A stretch of 64,000 bases of DNA, taken from the NCBI RefSeq assembly GCF_002368335.1, contig NZ_AP018288.1, forward strand, positions 7,311,752-7,375,751. Reading direction: 5' to 3'. The notes beneath the pieces are model-generated. The model had not been told where the DNA came from. It was given only the letters and a program-made list of their open reading frames with translations, and did no database searches. Below, piece after piece: positions 54,247 through 62,926 of this stretch. The translations under genes were made by a program, and so were the position numbers. Position 1 is the stretch's first letter; each line of letters starts with the position of its first letter. The stretch comes from Nostoc sp. NIES-4103 (GTDB lineage Bacteria > Cyanobacteriota > Cyanobacteriia > Cyanobacteriales > Nostocaceae).

Positions 54247-55074
54247 TTACTCTTGAACAAACCGCTTTACTTCGTCTACTGGTAAACTCAAAGCTTCTGC
54301 AATTTGTTCTACACTTAACCCTAAATTCAGTAATCGAGGTATAGCATCTCTTTGTACTTGTTCTGCTTGTTGTCGCGCTTGTTCTGTTTCTTTGTGACTC
54401 AAGAGTTTTTTTCCGGTTTCAGGGTCAAAAAACCGCAATTCACCGTTAATTAATCTCAGATCTAAACCCAAAACTTGACTGTGAATTGACAAAATACCAT
54501 CAGGTAAAAAGTTTGATGTCATGGGTTGATATTTACTTCCCACCAAACTAGAACCTTTGAGTTGCGGGTTGAGGTAATCTCCTGTTGGGTCATACTGAAA
54601 GTATTCTTGCACACCTAAAAGCGCATATTTTTTGGGTTTATCTTCTTCATCGTTTTCTTGAGTAGTTGCGGAAGTAATTTCCAATACAAAGCTAGGAACT
54701 TGACCCCCTTCCTGCCAAACTTTATAACTGAAGCGTTTCTTCTTTTCTACACCAAAAACCACAAACACATCGGGAGCTATGACAGCACTGGGAATACCTT
54801 TTTTGTAGTAAATAAATAAATTTCCAGATACATAAACATTTTCTTGCTCTTGGAAATAAATATCCAAAGCTTCTACAGCATAAATCAAATAATCCCGTGC
54901 TGGGTCGCTCTCTGCCATTGGTTTTCCGTCAGAGTCGGGGTAAATATAGCAGGGGACTGGGGACTGGGTACTGGGGAACTCGGGGCCCCCACGACCGCAG
55001 GGAGTGGGGATTAGGGGTAATGGGTGAAAAGTCTTTTTGTGTCTAGGTTTTATCATCTGTTGATGTCCTAACAC
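54247..55074 (-). CDS. Uma2-family protein, longer form
   Basis: The core Uma2 domain (about residues 60-200) has APDVFVVFG and VPSFVLEITSATT as active-site strands and KYALLGVQEYFQYDP. A helical C-terminal extension (about 230-275, ETEQARQQAEQVQRDAIP) carries a short LSVEQIAEAL motif common in this group. Residues about 20-42 are encoded by a GGGACTGG-type repeat (54953-55018), so the annotated N-terminus is doubtful; the internal ATG at 54918 (MAESDPARD) or a non-ATG start near YPDSDGKP may be used. Confidence 0.8.
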   Translation of the reverse strand: MLGHQQMIKPRHKKTFHPLPLIPTPCGRGGPEFPSTQSPVPCYIYPDSDGKPMAESDPARDYLIYAVEALDIYFQEQENVYVSGNLFIYYKKGIPSAVIAPDVFVVFGVEKKKRFSYKVWQEGGQVPSFVLEITSATTQENDEEDKPKKYALLGVQEYFQYDPTGDYLNPQLKGSSLVGSKYQPMTSNFLPDGILSIHSQVLGLDLRLINGELRFFDPETGKKLLSHKETEQARQQAEQVQRDAIPRLLNLGLSVEQIAEALSLPVDEVKRFVQE

Positions 55075-55303
55075 TCTTGGCGAACGCTATAATCTCGGTT
55101 TTGAGTTGGTTATCAGAAATGGTTATAGAGTCAAGACCTTAACTCAAATGTGAAAAGATGGATTCGGGAGTGGGCAAAGCCAAATTTGATGTGTAGTAGC
55201 GGTAAATTTTTAATCAAAGCTAGTTTTAAATTAGCATTTTGTTTGCTGTTGTTTGAGGTCGAAGAATATTACTATATAAAACAATACTTTATGAATCTTA
55301 ATA

Positions 55304-56203
55304 ATGACTGGAACTACACAGCAACTTTCAACTATAGCTACTTTTGAAAAACTTGTGTGGAATTGGCAGGGTTACAAAATTCAGTACACTGTCATGGGTA
55401 CAGGAAGACCTCTGGTACTGGTTCACGGTTTTGGCGCTTCCATTGGACATTGGCGCAAAAACATCCCTATCTTAGCAAATGCTGGCTACCAAGTTTTTGC
55501 TTTGGATCTTTTGGGTTTTGGTGGTTCTGAGAAAGCGCCCATTGATTACAGTGTAGAAGTGTGGGTGGAACTGCTGAAAGATTTTTGGGCAACACATATC
55601 CAAAAACCTGCTGTATTTGTTGGCAATTCCATCGGGGCGCTATTGAGTTTGATAGTACTGGCAGATCATCCAGAAATTGCTGCTGGTGGTGTTTTAATTA
55701 ACTCAGCAGGGGGGTTGAATCATCGTCCCCACGAATTAAACCCACCGTTACGTATTGTCATGGCAGCTTTTAACAGAGTAGTGCGATCGCGAATTACAGG
55801 CAAACTTGTCTTTAATCGTATCCGCCAAAAATCCCAAATTCGCCGCACTCTCTATCAAGTCTACCGCAACCGCGAAGCCGTAACTGATGAATTAGTCGAT
55901 TTACTTTATACTCCCGCTTGCGACCCAGGAGCGCAGCAAGTTTTCGCCTCTATCCTCACAGCACCTCCTGGCCCCACTCCAGGGGAACTATTACCCAAAG
56001 TTGAACGTCCTTTATTAATTATTTGGGGTGCTGATGATCCCTGGACACCAATATCGGGGTCGAAGATTTACGAGGAGGCGAGGGAAAATGGCAAAGAAAT
56101 CAAAATTGTTCCCATTCCTAACGCCGGTCATTGTCCTCACGATGAAGTTCCAGAGGTTGTTAACGCCCAGATTGTTGATTGGCTAGCCCATCTTTTTGGC
56201 TAG
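55304..56203 (+). CDS. Alpha/beta hydrolase
   Basis: A 299-residue alpha/beta hydrolase: oxyanion HGFGASIGHW after strand 3, nucleophile S109 in VGNSIGAL, acid residue in GADDPWTP and catalytic His in NAGHCPHDE. The family includes lipases, esterases and haloperoxidase-like enzymes; cyanobacterial members near this type may act on lipids or pigments. The start at 55304 follows the ATG of an overlapping frame, with no good ribosome-binding site. Nothing nearby fixes the substrate. Confidence 0.9.
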   Translation: MTGTTQQLSTIATFEKLVWNWQGYKIQYTVMGTGRPLVLVHGFGASIGHWRKNIPILANAGYQVFALDLLGFGGSEKAPIDYSVEVWVELLKDFWATHIQKPAVFVGNSIGALLSLIVLADHPEIAAGGVLINSAGGLNHRPHELNPPLRIVMAAFNRVVRSRITGKLVFNRIRQKSQIRRTLYQVYRNREAVTDELVDLLYTPACDPGAQQVFASILTAPPGPTPGELLPKVERPLLIIWGADDPWTPISGSKIYEEARENGKEIKIVPIPNAGHCPHDEVPEVVNAQIVDWLAHLFG

Positions 56204-56704
56204 GAGTACAGGGATAGATGCAATACATTTCCCAAAAAGGTGAGCCAGCCCCCATTTTTGGATGCTACTTGACACCACTTGCACTCTTTGGGAGGAAACC
56301 TCCCCACCCTTGTTTTGACAGAAACGCTCTTGCTAGCTTGCTTAAGCAGCCTAGAGGTACGGGAACACAAAAAAACGAAAGGGTTAGGAGGTTAAAGGCA
56401 AAAGGTAAAGTATAAAGCAATACGGTTCAGTTCAGGTCAAAACTATTTGTAAAAGTCAATTTTTTTAACGTAGACGCGAAGCGGCTTCCTGAAGGATACC
56501 ACCAAGGACGCCAAGGACGCAAAGAGAAGAAAGAAATGCTTAACTGAACCGTATTGAAGTATAAAGGGAAAGGCTAAGGGCAAAGATTTCCCCTTTCCCT
56601 TTTCCCATACTAAAACCAAGGAGTAGAAATATTGCTAACAATCTGGGTGAGTACCTGTGATTTTTTAATTGCATCTTGACAAAATCAAACTCAGGTGGTG
56701 TGTA
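56204..56704. other. Intergenic region with interspersed repeats
   Basis: Contains fragments of the CCAAGGACGCCAAGGACGC-type repeat (56490-56525), also seen near 45360-45395, and a C/T-rich mirror tract (about 56565-56610). No supported gene. Confidence 0.5.
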
Positions 56705-57721
56705 ATGGAGCTTGATGTACACAATAAAGAGGCAATTCTCTTAAGTGACTATCCAGATTTTTCTTTGCTAGGTTATCAAGTTATTCGAGAATTAGGACGT
56801 AACCAGAAAGAGGGACGTATTACTTACCTGGCTAATGTCCAAAACTCGAATTACAAAGTGGTAATTAAAGAGTTCAGTGTTGATCATGCGAGTGTTGATT
56901 GGTCGGGGTTGAAACCTTATGAACGGGAAATGGAAATTTTGCGAAGACTTGATCATCCCCGCATTCCCCGCTATGTAGATTCTTTTGCAACGCCAAAAAG
57001 TTTTTATCTGGTGCAGGAATATAAAAACGCTCCATCTTTGCGATTACAGCGCAATTTCAATCCAGAACAAATCAAGCAAATATCTCTGTCAATCTTAGAA
57101 ATTTTGGTCTATCTCCAACAGCTTGATGACCCAATTATCCATCGAGATATTAAACCGGAAAATATTTTGGTTGATGATCAACTGAATGCTTATCTGGTTG
57201 ATTTTGATTTGGCTCAAATACAGAGTGCGAAAATAACTGTTAGCACCTTGGCAGCAGGAACTCCTGGTTTCATACCACCAGAAGAACAGTTAGGTTATTC
57301 CCTCACCCAGGCTTCAGACTTGTATAGTTTAGGGGTGACATTGATTTGCTTACTTACTAACACCCGTGCTGTTGATATTCCTAAGTTAATAGACGATCGC
57401 TTTAATTTCCAGAAATTACTTCCCCGAATTAATCCGCGTTTTAAGTCGTGGTTGATGAAAATGGTAGAACCCAAGTCAAAATATCGCTATGCCAATGCAG
57501 CTGTTGCTCTTGAAGTCATAAAGTCAATTGAAGTGAGCGATACTGCCACGGCAATAGAAACTTTAATTGCTGCTGTAAAATTCAGAAAGCAAACTACGAT
57601 GTTGGGACTAGCTATGATGGCTATGTTTGCAGTGGCGACAACAACTTTGATACTCTCTCAACAGGGTGGGGTAGCTCAACAGTTGCAAAAACCAAACCAA
57701 TGCCAAGGTTGCGATTTCTAA
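56705..57721 (+). CDS. Membrane-anchored Ser/Thr kinase with DFD motif
   Basis: The kinase domain (about residues 22-270) has K55 (VVIKEF), the HRDIKPEN loop (about 146-153) and GTPGFIPPEEQ. The glycine loop is degenerate (ELGRNQKEGR). The magnesium motif is DFD, not DFG, by a GGT-to-GAT change at the third position. Many conserved groups remain, so it may be active, weak or a pseudokinase. A C-terminal membrane helix (about 297-320) anchors it with a short Cys-containing tail. The ATG at 56705 is preferred over TTG 56669. It is convergent with rimM. Confidence 0.85.
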   Translation: MELDVHNKEAILLSDYPDFSLLGYQVIRELGRNQKEGRITYLANVQNSNYKVVIKEFSVDHASVDWSGLKPYEREMEILRRLDHPRIPRYVDSFATPKSFYLVQEYKNAPSLRLQRNFNPEQIKQISLSILEILVYLQQLDDPIIHRDIKPENILVDDQLNAYLVDFDLAQIQSAKITVSTLAAGTPGFIPPEEQLGYSLTQASDLYSLGVTLICLLTNTRAVDIPKLIDDRFNFQKLLPRINPRFKSWLMKMVEPKSKYRYANAAVALEVIKSIEVSDTATAIETLIAAVKFRKQTTMLGLAMMAMFAVATTTLILSQQGGVAQQLQKPNQCQGCDF

Positions 57722-57733
57722 ACTAGTCTTTTT

Positions 57734-57783
57734 CTTAGTGTCTTCGTGGTTAAAAAAGATTTGTGAACCACGAAGACACTAAG
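57734..57783. terminator. Bidirectional stem-loop between kinase and rimM
   Basis: Perfect 18-bp arms (57734-57751 and 57766-57783) enclose a 14-nt loop. It belongs to the AGACACTAAG repeat family also found in the sufB-sufC spacer. It lies between two converging genes. Confidence 0.65.
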
Positions 57784-57791
57784 ACACAAAG

Positions 57792-58373
57792 CTAACTGTT
57801 GATTTCGAGCAAGCCAGAAGGCGGAGTAATTTCAATACGCTTGGCTGCCAAATCTACCACGGGTGCGATCGCTCTGACAAAAGGAATCATAGCAGTTTTT
57901 TGCTTTTTGTCCTTTGTCTTTTGTCTTTGGTCATCAGTCAGGTTTTCATGCAACTTCACTTCTAACAAATCATTCCCAGCGCGAATCACATCTATCACCA
58001 CCCCTACGAGTTCCCCAGATTCTTGCATGAAAACTGACAAACCGATTAAATCTAGGACGTGATATTCATCTTCGCCTAATTCGGGGCGATCGCTTTCGGG
58101 CACCATCAATTTACAACCACGCAATTCATCTGCCTGGTTGCGATTTTCCACACCAGCTAATTTGATTACATATAAATTTTTGCTATCTAGATAGCGTCCT
58201 GACAACAATTCTACAGGTTGCGGTTCTGTCTGACCTGGATACAATAACCAGCGTTTCCCTGGCACTTCAAACCGTTCAGGAAAGTCAGATTCAGGATAAA
58301 CCCGTAATTCTCCATTTAAGCCTTGAGATGCTACAATTTTGCCAATTTCGAGCCAATCAGTTGATTTTGTCAT
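57792..58373 (-). CDS. rimM: 16S rRNA maturation factor RimM
   Basis: RimM binds S19 and helps mature the 30S subunit. The N-terminal RimM domain (WLEIGKIVASQGLNGELRVY) and C-terminal PRC-barrel-like domain (EYHVLDLIGLSVFMQ, MIPFVRAIAPVVDL) are complete. Residues about 145-158 (TDDQRQKTKDKKQKT) are encoded by a tract of TTTGTCT-type heptamers and interrupt the loop before MIPFV; they are highly charged, probably a tolerated surface insertion. At 193 residues the protein is slightly long because of this. Confidence 0.95.
   Translation of the reverse strand: MTKSTDWLEIGKIVASQGLNGELRVYPESDFPERFEVPGKRWLLYPGQTEPQPVELLSGRYLDSKNLYVIKLAGVENRNQADELRGCKLMVPESDRPELGEDEYHVLDLIGLSVFMQESGELVGVVIDVIRAGNDLLEVKLHENLTDDQRQKTKDKKQKTAMIPFVRAIAPVVDLAAKRIEITPPSGLLEINS
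57899..57940. repeat. Six heptamers inside rimM
   Basis: Units TTTTGCT, TTTGTCC, TTTGTCT, TTTGTCT, TTGGTCA and TCAGTCA add 42 bp, or exactly 14 codons, so the frame is kept. Similar units are in spacers at 29540-29580. Confidence 0.85.
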
Positions 58374-58375
58374 TT

Positions 58376-58497
58376 GTCAGTGGTCAGTTGTTAATTGGGA
58401 GTTGGGAGTTAGGAGTTAGGAGTTAGGAGTTAGGAGTTATTATTTTCCACCTCATCTCCCTCATCTCCCTCATCCCCCTCATCTCCCCATCTCCTCC
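58376..58497. repeat. Tandem repeats GAGTTAG and CATCTCC
   Basis: Seven-nucleotide GAGTTAG units (58400-58440) followed by CTCATCTCC-type units (58447-58497) fill the spacer between rimM and the aminotransferase gene. Confidence 0.8.
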
Positions 58498-58498
58498 A

Positions 58499-59794
58499 CT
58501 AAGCACTCAATGCTGCACGCTGATAAATTTGTTCAACTACTTTTGCCAAACGTTGCATACCTGTAACCAGTTCCTGATCGCTACCGGTGAGACTGATACG
58601 TACACATTGGTGCTTGTGTTGCCATTCTTCGTGTAAACCGGGGAAGAAGGTACTACCAGGAACAACAATTACACTAACTTGTTTGAGTTCTTGGTATAAT
58701 TCCCAGTCAGTAATTGGTAAATCCTGTAACCACAACCAGGCAAAAATTGCCCCTTCGCCACGATGGAGATACCAAGGTAAATCCTTGGACATTGCCTGCT
58801 CTAAAGTACTTTCTAGAATAGCGAATTTATTCTGATAAAAAGGACGGATGACTTGTTCGGCAATTTGCACAAGGGCACCAGAATTGATCGCACGAGCTGC
58901 GATCGCTTGCCCATAGCGCGATGAATGTAGACTAGCATTTGTCTGGAACGACTCTAAAACTTGAATCAGCTTTTCATGTCCAATGGCAATGCCAATTCTC
59001 TCCCCTGGTAAACCTGCTTTAGATAAGCTCGTACAATGAAGAATATTTTCTCCAAATATCAGCGACATGTCGGTAAAATTCAAAGCTGGGAAGGGAGGAG
59101 CATAAGCTGAATCAATCAACACTGGCACATCATAAGGCGCAGCTAAAGCCGCAATTTTTCTCACTTCATCATCGGTGAGGACGTTCCCTGTAGGATTGCA
59201 AGGACGGGAGAAAATCACACAGCCTGTATTTTCTGTAATTGATAATTGGCTGAAGTCGGGGCGATATTTAAATCTATGGGCAGATGCATCAATATCTAGA
59301 GATGGCTTATAAGCTATTAAAGCTTCTGGACACAAACAAATACCACCATAACCAGTGTAATCGGGACTCAGAGGTAACACAATTTGCTTGAGTTCCCCGC
59401 TTTTGGTGTAGCCGCCGAAGGAATTGGCAGCATAGAAATATAGGGTTTGACTGCCCGGAGTGATGAGGATGTTACGTTCGGTTAACTTTAAGTTATAGCG
59501 CTTGTTAAAATCGTTAGCGATCGCTTCAATTAATGGTGCATAGCCTTGGCTGGAACCATAACGACAAACTACTTCCCCATATTCTGAACTAGCTAGCAGA
59601 TCCGCCGTGCAATCACGCCACAGCTGCTCTACCTCTGGCAAAATCAAGGGATTGCCTGCACTCAAATTAATTAATTCCCGCCCCCCACTAGATTGCAACG
59701 TTTCGATAATGTCCTTCATAATCGCTCGTACACCAGTTAGGTTGGACATTTGAGCGCCAAGTTTAGTCAGGGCAGGATTCATAAGCGGTGTCAA
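58499..59794 (-). CDS. avtA: Valine-pyruvate aminotransferase (AvtA-like)
   Basis: A class I/II PLP-dependent aminotransferase of 431 residues. INLSAGNPLILPEVE, SRPCNPTGNVLTDDE, the PLP lysine in TSLSKAGLPGERIG and the C-terminal CVRISLTGSDQE match the AvtA (COG3977) type, which forms alanine and 2-oxoisovalerate from valine and pyruvate. The start is either M1 or the internal M5 (MNPALTKLGAQ). It is on the same strand as rimM, across a repeat tract, and probably has its own promoter. Confidence 0.85.
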   Translation of the reverse strand: MTPLMNPALTKLGAQMSNLTGVRAIMKDIIETLQSSGGRELINLSAGNPLILPEVEQLWRDCTADLLASSEYGEVVCRYGSSQGYAPLIEAIANDFNKRYNLKLTERNILITPGSQTLYFYAANSFGGYTKSGELKQIVLPLSPDYTGYGGICLCPEALIAYKPSLDIDASAHRFKYRPDFSQLSITENTGCVIFSRPCNPTGNVLTDDEVRKIAALAAPYDVPVLIDSAYAPPFPALNFTDMSLIFGENILHCTSLSKAGLPGERIGIAIGHEKLIQVLESFQTNASLHSSRYGQAIAARAINSGALVQIAEQVIRPFYQNKFAILESTLEQAMSKDLPWYLHRGEGAIFAWLWLQDLPITDWELYQELKQVSVIVVPGSTFFPGLHEEWQHKHQCVRISLTGSDQELVTGMQRLAKVVEQIYQRAALSA

Positions 59795-59926
59795 AGTAGA
59801 GTAACTGAGGGGTTGACAAAATTATGCGTTTGTTGCGGCAGACAAATATCATTTTCAAGGTCTGCCGCCTGTAACTAATGTACCAATCTCACCAGAAAAT
59901 GCAATTCTATAGTTATTTTGCAGAAA

Positions 59927-60105
59927 GGGGAATGGGGAGATGGGGAATGGGGACTGGGGACTAGGGACTGGGGACTGGGGAATGGGGAATTGGGAATTAG
60001 GAATGGGGAATTGGGAATGGGGAATTGGGAATGGGAGAATAACAACTGACAACTGACAACTAACAACTGACCACTGACAACTGAAAACTGACCACTGACA
60101 ACTAA
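59927..60105. repeat. STRR cluster upstream of frmA
   Basis: GGGGACTG and GGGGAAT-type heptamers (59927-60040), then ACAACTG and ACCACTG-type units (60040-60105), occupy most of the spacer between avtA and frmA. The 5' part next to avtA (59795-59926) has no visible feature. Confidence 0.85.
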
Positions 60106-60122
60106 CACAGGAGGGCTAAACT

Positions 60123-61232
60123 TTGGAAGTTAAAGCAGCAGTCGCTTACGGTGCGGGTAAGCCGTTGTCTATTGAAACTGTTCAACTATCGGGGCCACAA
60201 GCTGGGGAAGTGCTGGTGGAAATTAAAGCTACCGGAGTTTGCCACACTGATGCTTACACGCTTTCTGGCGCAGACCCTGAAGGTTTGTTTCCGGCAATTT
60301 TGGGACATGAAGGCGCTGGTGTGGTGGTAGAGGTAGGTGCTGGTGTTACTAGTGTAAAACCAGGCGATCATGTAATTCCTCTGTACACCCCAGAATGTCG
60401 TCAGTGTGAATATTGTCTCAGCATGAAAACCAATCTTTGTCAAGCGATTCGCGCTACTCAAGGACGCGGTGTGATGCCTGATGGTACTAGTCGCTTCAGC
60501 ATTGATGGACAAATGATTCATCATTACATGGGTACATCTACCTTCGCTAATTATACGGTGCTGCCAGAAATTGCTGTAGCGAAAATTCGTCAAGATGCCC
60601 CTTTTGATAAGGTTTGTTACATTGGCTGTGGTGTGACAACGGGTATTGGTGCAGTCATTAATACAGCCAAGGTGGAACCTGGGGCAAATGTCGTGGTGTT
60701 TGGCTTGGGTGGTATTGGCTTAAATGTCATCCAAGGAGCGCGGATGGTAGGAGCCGATATGATTGTGGGGGTAGATATTAATCCCAACAAACGTGCTTTG
60801 GCAGAAAAGTTTGGCATGACGCACTTTGTTAATCCTAAAGAAGTAGAAGGTGATTTAGTTAGCTATTTGGTTGAGTTAACTAAAGGCGGTGCTGACTATA
60901 GTTTTGAATGTATTGGCAATGTGAATGTCATGCGTCAAGCTTTAGAATGCTGCCACAAAGGTTGGGGCGTAAGTGTAATTATTGGTGTTGCTGGTGCTGG
61001 ACAAGAAATTAGTACTCGTCCGTTTCAACTTGTGACTGGGCGTGTTTGGAAAGGTTCCGCATTCGGTGGTGCAAGAGGGCGTACAGATGTGCCAAAAATT
61101 GTTGATTGGTATATGGAAGGTAAAATCAACATTGATGATTTGATTACTCATGTAATGCCCATTGAAAAAATTAATGATGCTTTTGATTTAATGCACAAAG
61201 GTGAATCAATTCGTAGTGTAGTGACGTTTTAA
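60123..61232 (+). CDS. frmA: S-(hydroxymethyl)glutathione dehydrogenase / class III alcohol dehydrogenase
   Basis: This enzyme oxidises S-hydroxymethyl-glutathione, formed from formaldehyde and glutathione, to S-formylglutathione with NAD(P)+. The catalytic zinc site fits C40, H62 and E63, with the third Cys in IGCGVTTG; the structural zinc site is C92, C95, C98 and C106. GLGGIG is the nucleotide-binding motif. The 369-aa length is standard. The start is a TTG at 60123 with a perfect AGGAGG 8 nt upstream. The partner enzyme FghA is 600 bp downstream, separated by a DUF29 gene. Confidence 0.96.
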   Translation: MEVKAAVAYGAGKPLSIETVQLSGPQAGEVLVEIKATGVCHTDAYTLSGADPEGLFPAILGHEGAGVVVEVGAGVTSVKPGDHVIPLYTPECRQCEYCLSMKTNLCQAIRATQGRGVMPDGTSRFSIDGQMIHHYMGTSTFANYTVLPEIAVAKIRQDAPFDKVCYIGCGVTTGIGAVINTAKVEPGANVVVFGLGGIGLNVIQGARMVGADMIVGVDINPNKRALAEKFGMTHFVNPKEVEGDLVSYLVELTKGGADYSFECIGNVNVMRQALECCHKGWGVSVIIGVAGAGQEISTRPFQLVTGRVWKGSAFGGARGRTDVPKIVDWYMEGKINIDDLITHVMPIEKINDAFDLMHKGESIRSVVTF

Positions 61233-61333
61233 TTTTGTCTTAAATTTTCAGGGCGATCGCAATTTTTTATATCATTGCATTAAAGCGATCGCACTGGCAA
61301 TTGCAATTGGACATACCTTAACAGGTTTTGACT

Positions 61334-61834
61334 ATGCAGCAGACACCAGAAAGCAGACAAACAACAGCAAACCTGAGAGAAAATCTCTATGAAACTGACT
61401 TTTACGCTTGGACTCAACAACAAGCTAACTTATTGCGCGATCAACAATGGCATCAACTTGACTTGTCTAATTTAATCGAGGAAATTGAATCCTTGGGAAG
61501 ACAGGAACGTCATGAACTGCGAAATCGTTTAAGTATATTAATTGGACATTTATTGAAATGGGAATATCAATCTAAACGTCGCAGTCGTAGTTGGTTGAAT
61601 ACGATTCGCATACAGCGCTTAGATACATCAGAATTACTTGAAGAAAACCCTAGTCTCAAACCCTATTTGCAAGAAGTTTTGCCAAAAGCTTATGTTAAAG
61701 GAATTGCATTAGCAGCTGGAGAAACAAATTTACCAGTGAAAACATTTCCGCAAAATTGCCCCTACTTACTAGAGGAAATTTTAAGCGATCGCTTTTATCC
61801 CGGCGAACCTGCCACGAATGATTTAATGGAATAA
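61334..61834 (+). CDS. DUF29-family protein
   Basis: The 166-residue protein is a complete DUF29 (PF01724) domain: YETDFYAWTQQQANLLRDQQ, DLSNLIEEIESLGRQERHEL, LLKWEYQSKRRSRSWLNTI. DUF29 proteins are common in cyanobacteria, and the function is unknown. The frame is open back to TTG 61328, but ATG 61334 is preferred. It lies between frmA and fghA in the same direction, probably in one transcript; the spacer to fghA is repeat-derived. Confidence 0.9.
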   Translation: MQQTPESRQTTANLRENLYETDFYAWTQQQANLLRDQQWHQLDLSNLIEEIESLGRQERHELRNRLSILIGHLLKWEYQSKRRSRSWLNTIRIQRLDTSELLEENPSLKPYLQEVLPKAYVKGIALAAGETNLPVKTFPQNCPYLLEEILSDRFYPGEPATNDLME

Positions 61835-61861
61835 TGGCTAATGACTAATGACCATTGACTA

Positions 61862-62713
61862 ATGACTAATATTACACTCATCTCAGAACATAAAAGTTTT
61901 GGCGGCAAACTTGGCTTTTACTCTCATGCTTCTTCAACATGTAAAGTTGAAATGCGCTTTGCTGTTTACCTACCACCGCAAGCCCTGCAAAAACCAGTAC
62001 CAGTTCTCTATTTCCTCTCTGGTTTAACTTCCACTGAAGAGAATTTTATGATGAAAGCAGGGGCGCAACGCTATGCTGCTGAATACGGCTTGATGTTAGT
62101 TGTACCAGATACTAGTCCCCGTAACACTGGTATTCCTGGTGAGGATGATGATTCGGATTTTGGCACAGGTGCAGGCTTTTATGTTGATGCGACAGAACAA
62201 CCTTGGCATCAACACTACCAAATGTATAGTTATGTTGTTCAAGAATTACCCGCTTTAATTGCTGCAAATTTCCCCGTACAAATTGATAAACAAGGCATTT
62301 TTGGTCATTCAATGGGCGGACATGGGGCGCTAGTTTGTGCGCTGCGAAACCCGCAACTATATAAATCAGTTTCAGCTTTTGCACCTATTGTTGCACCTAT
62401 GCGTTGTCCTTGGGGTCAAAAGGTACTCAGCGGCTATTTAGGAAGTAATCAAGAAAGCTGGCGGTTGTATGATGCTAGTGAATTAGTCAAGCAAGCAAAA
62501 TATCATAGCCAGATTCTCATTGACCAAGGGACTGCTGATAAATATTTAACCGACCAATTACTACCAGAGGTATTTGCACAAGCTTGTGCAGAGGTTAACC
62601 AACCCCTAAATTTACGTTATCAAGAGGGCTACGACCACGGTTATTATTTCATTGCCAGTTTTATTGAAGACCACATACGTTATCATGCGATCGCTTTTGA
62701 TAAAAGCAAGTGA
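61862..62713 (+). CDS. fghA: S-formylglutathione hydrolase
   Basis: The enzyme hydrolyses S-formylglutathione to formate and glutathione, the second step of glutathione-dependent formaldehyde oxidation. An esterase-D-fold protein of 283 residues with nucleophile S150 in GHSMGGHGA; the Asp in LIDQGTADKYL and the His in GYDHGYYF complete the triad. SGLTSTEENF near the N-terminus is a family motif. The ATG is itself part of an ACTAATG heptamer repeat (61836-61867). It works with FrmA upstream. Confidence 0.95.
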   Translation: MTNITLISEHKSFGGKLGFYSHASSTCKVEMRFAVYLPPQALQKPVPVLYFLSGLTSTEENFMMKAGAQRYAAEYGLMLVVPDTSPRNTGIPGEDDDSDFGTGAGFYVDATEQPWHQHYQMYSYVVQELPALIAANFPVQIDKQGIFGHSMGGHGALVCALRNPQLYKSVSAFAPIVAPMRCPWGQKVLSGYLGSNQESWRLYDASELVKQAKYHSQILIDQGTADKYLTDQLLPEVFAQACAEVNQPLNLRYQEGYDHGYYFIASFIEDHIRYHAIAFDKSK

Positions 62714-62721
62714 AGATGAAA

Positions 62722-62806
62722 ATAATTGGTAATTGGTAATTGGTAATTGGTAATTGGGAATTGGTAATTGGGAATTGGTAATTGGGAATTGGTAATTGGT
62801 AATTTG
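62722..62806. repeat. Heptamer STRR TTGGTAA
   Basis: About 12 units of TTGGTAA/TTGGGAA follow the fghA stop codon. A second set of ATCACCC units follows at 62824-62860. Confidence 0.9.
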
Positions 62807-62926
62807 ATTTTACTATTAGTCATCACATCTCACTCATCACCCATCACCCATCACCCATTACCTATTACCAAGCAAACCGACTATATCGTAAGTAATTAGC
62901 CGAACTTGATATGAAACTGTATCAGC

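Noticed and set aside
55150..55347. 65-aa plus-strand frame before the alpha/beta hydrolase
   Set aside because: Low-complexity composition, overlap with the hydrolase start and no family signal.
56218..56415. 65-aa plus-strand frame after the hydrolase
   Set aside because: No ribosome-binding site or motif; it ends in repeat-like sequence.
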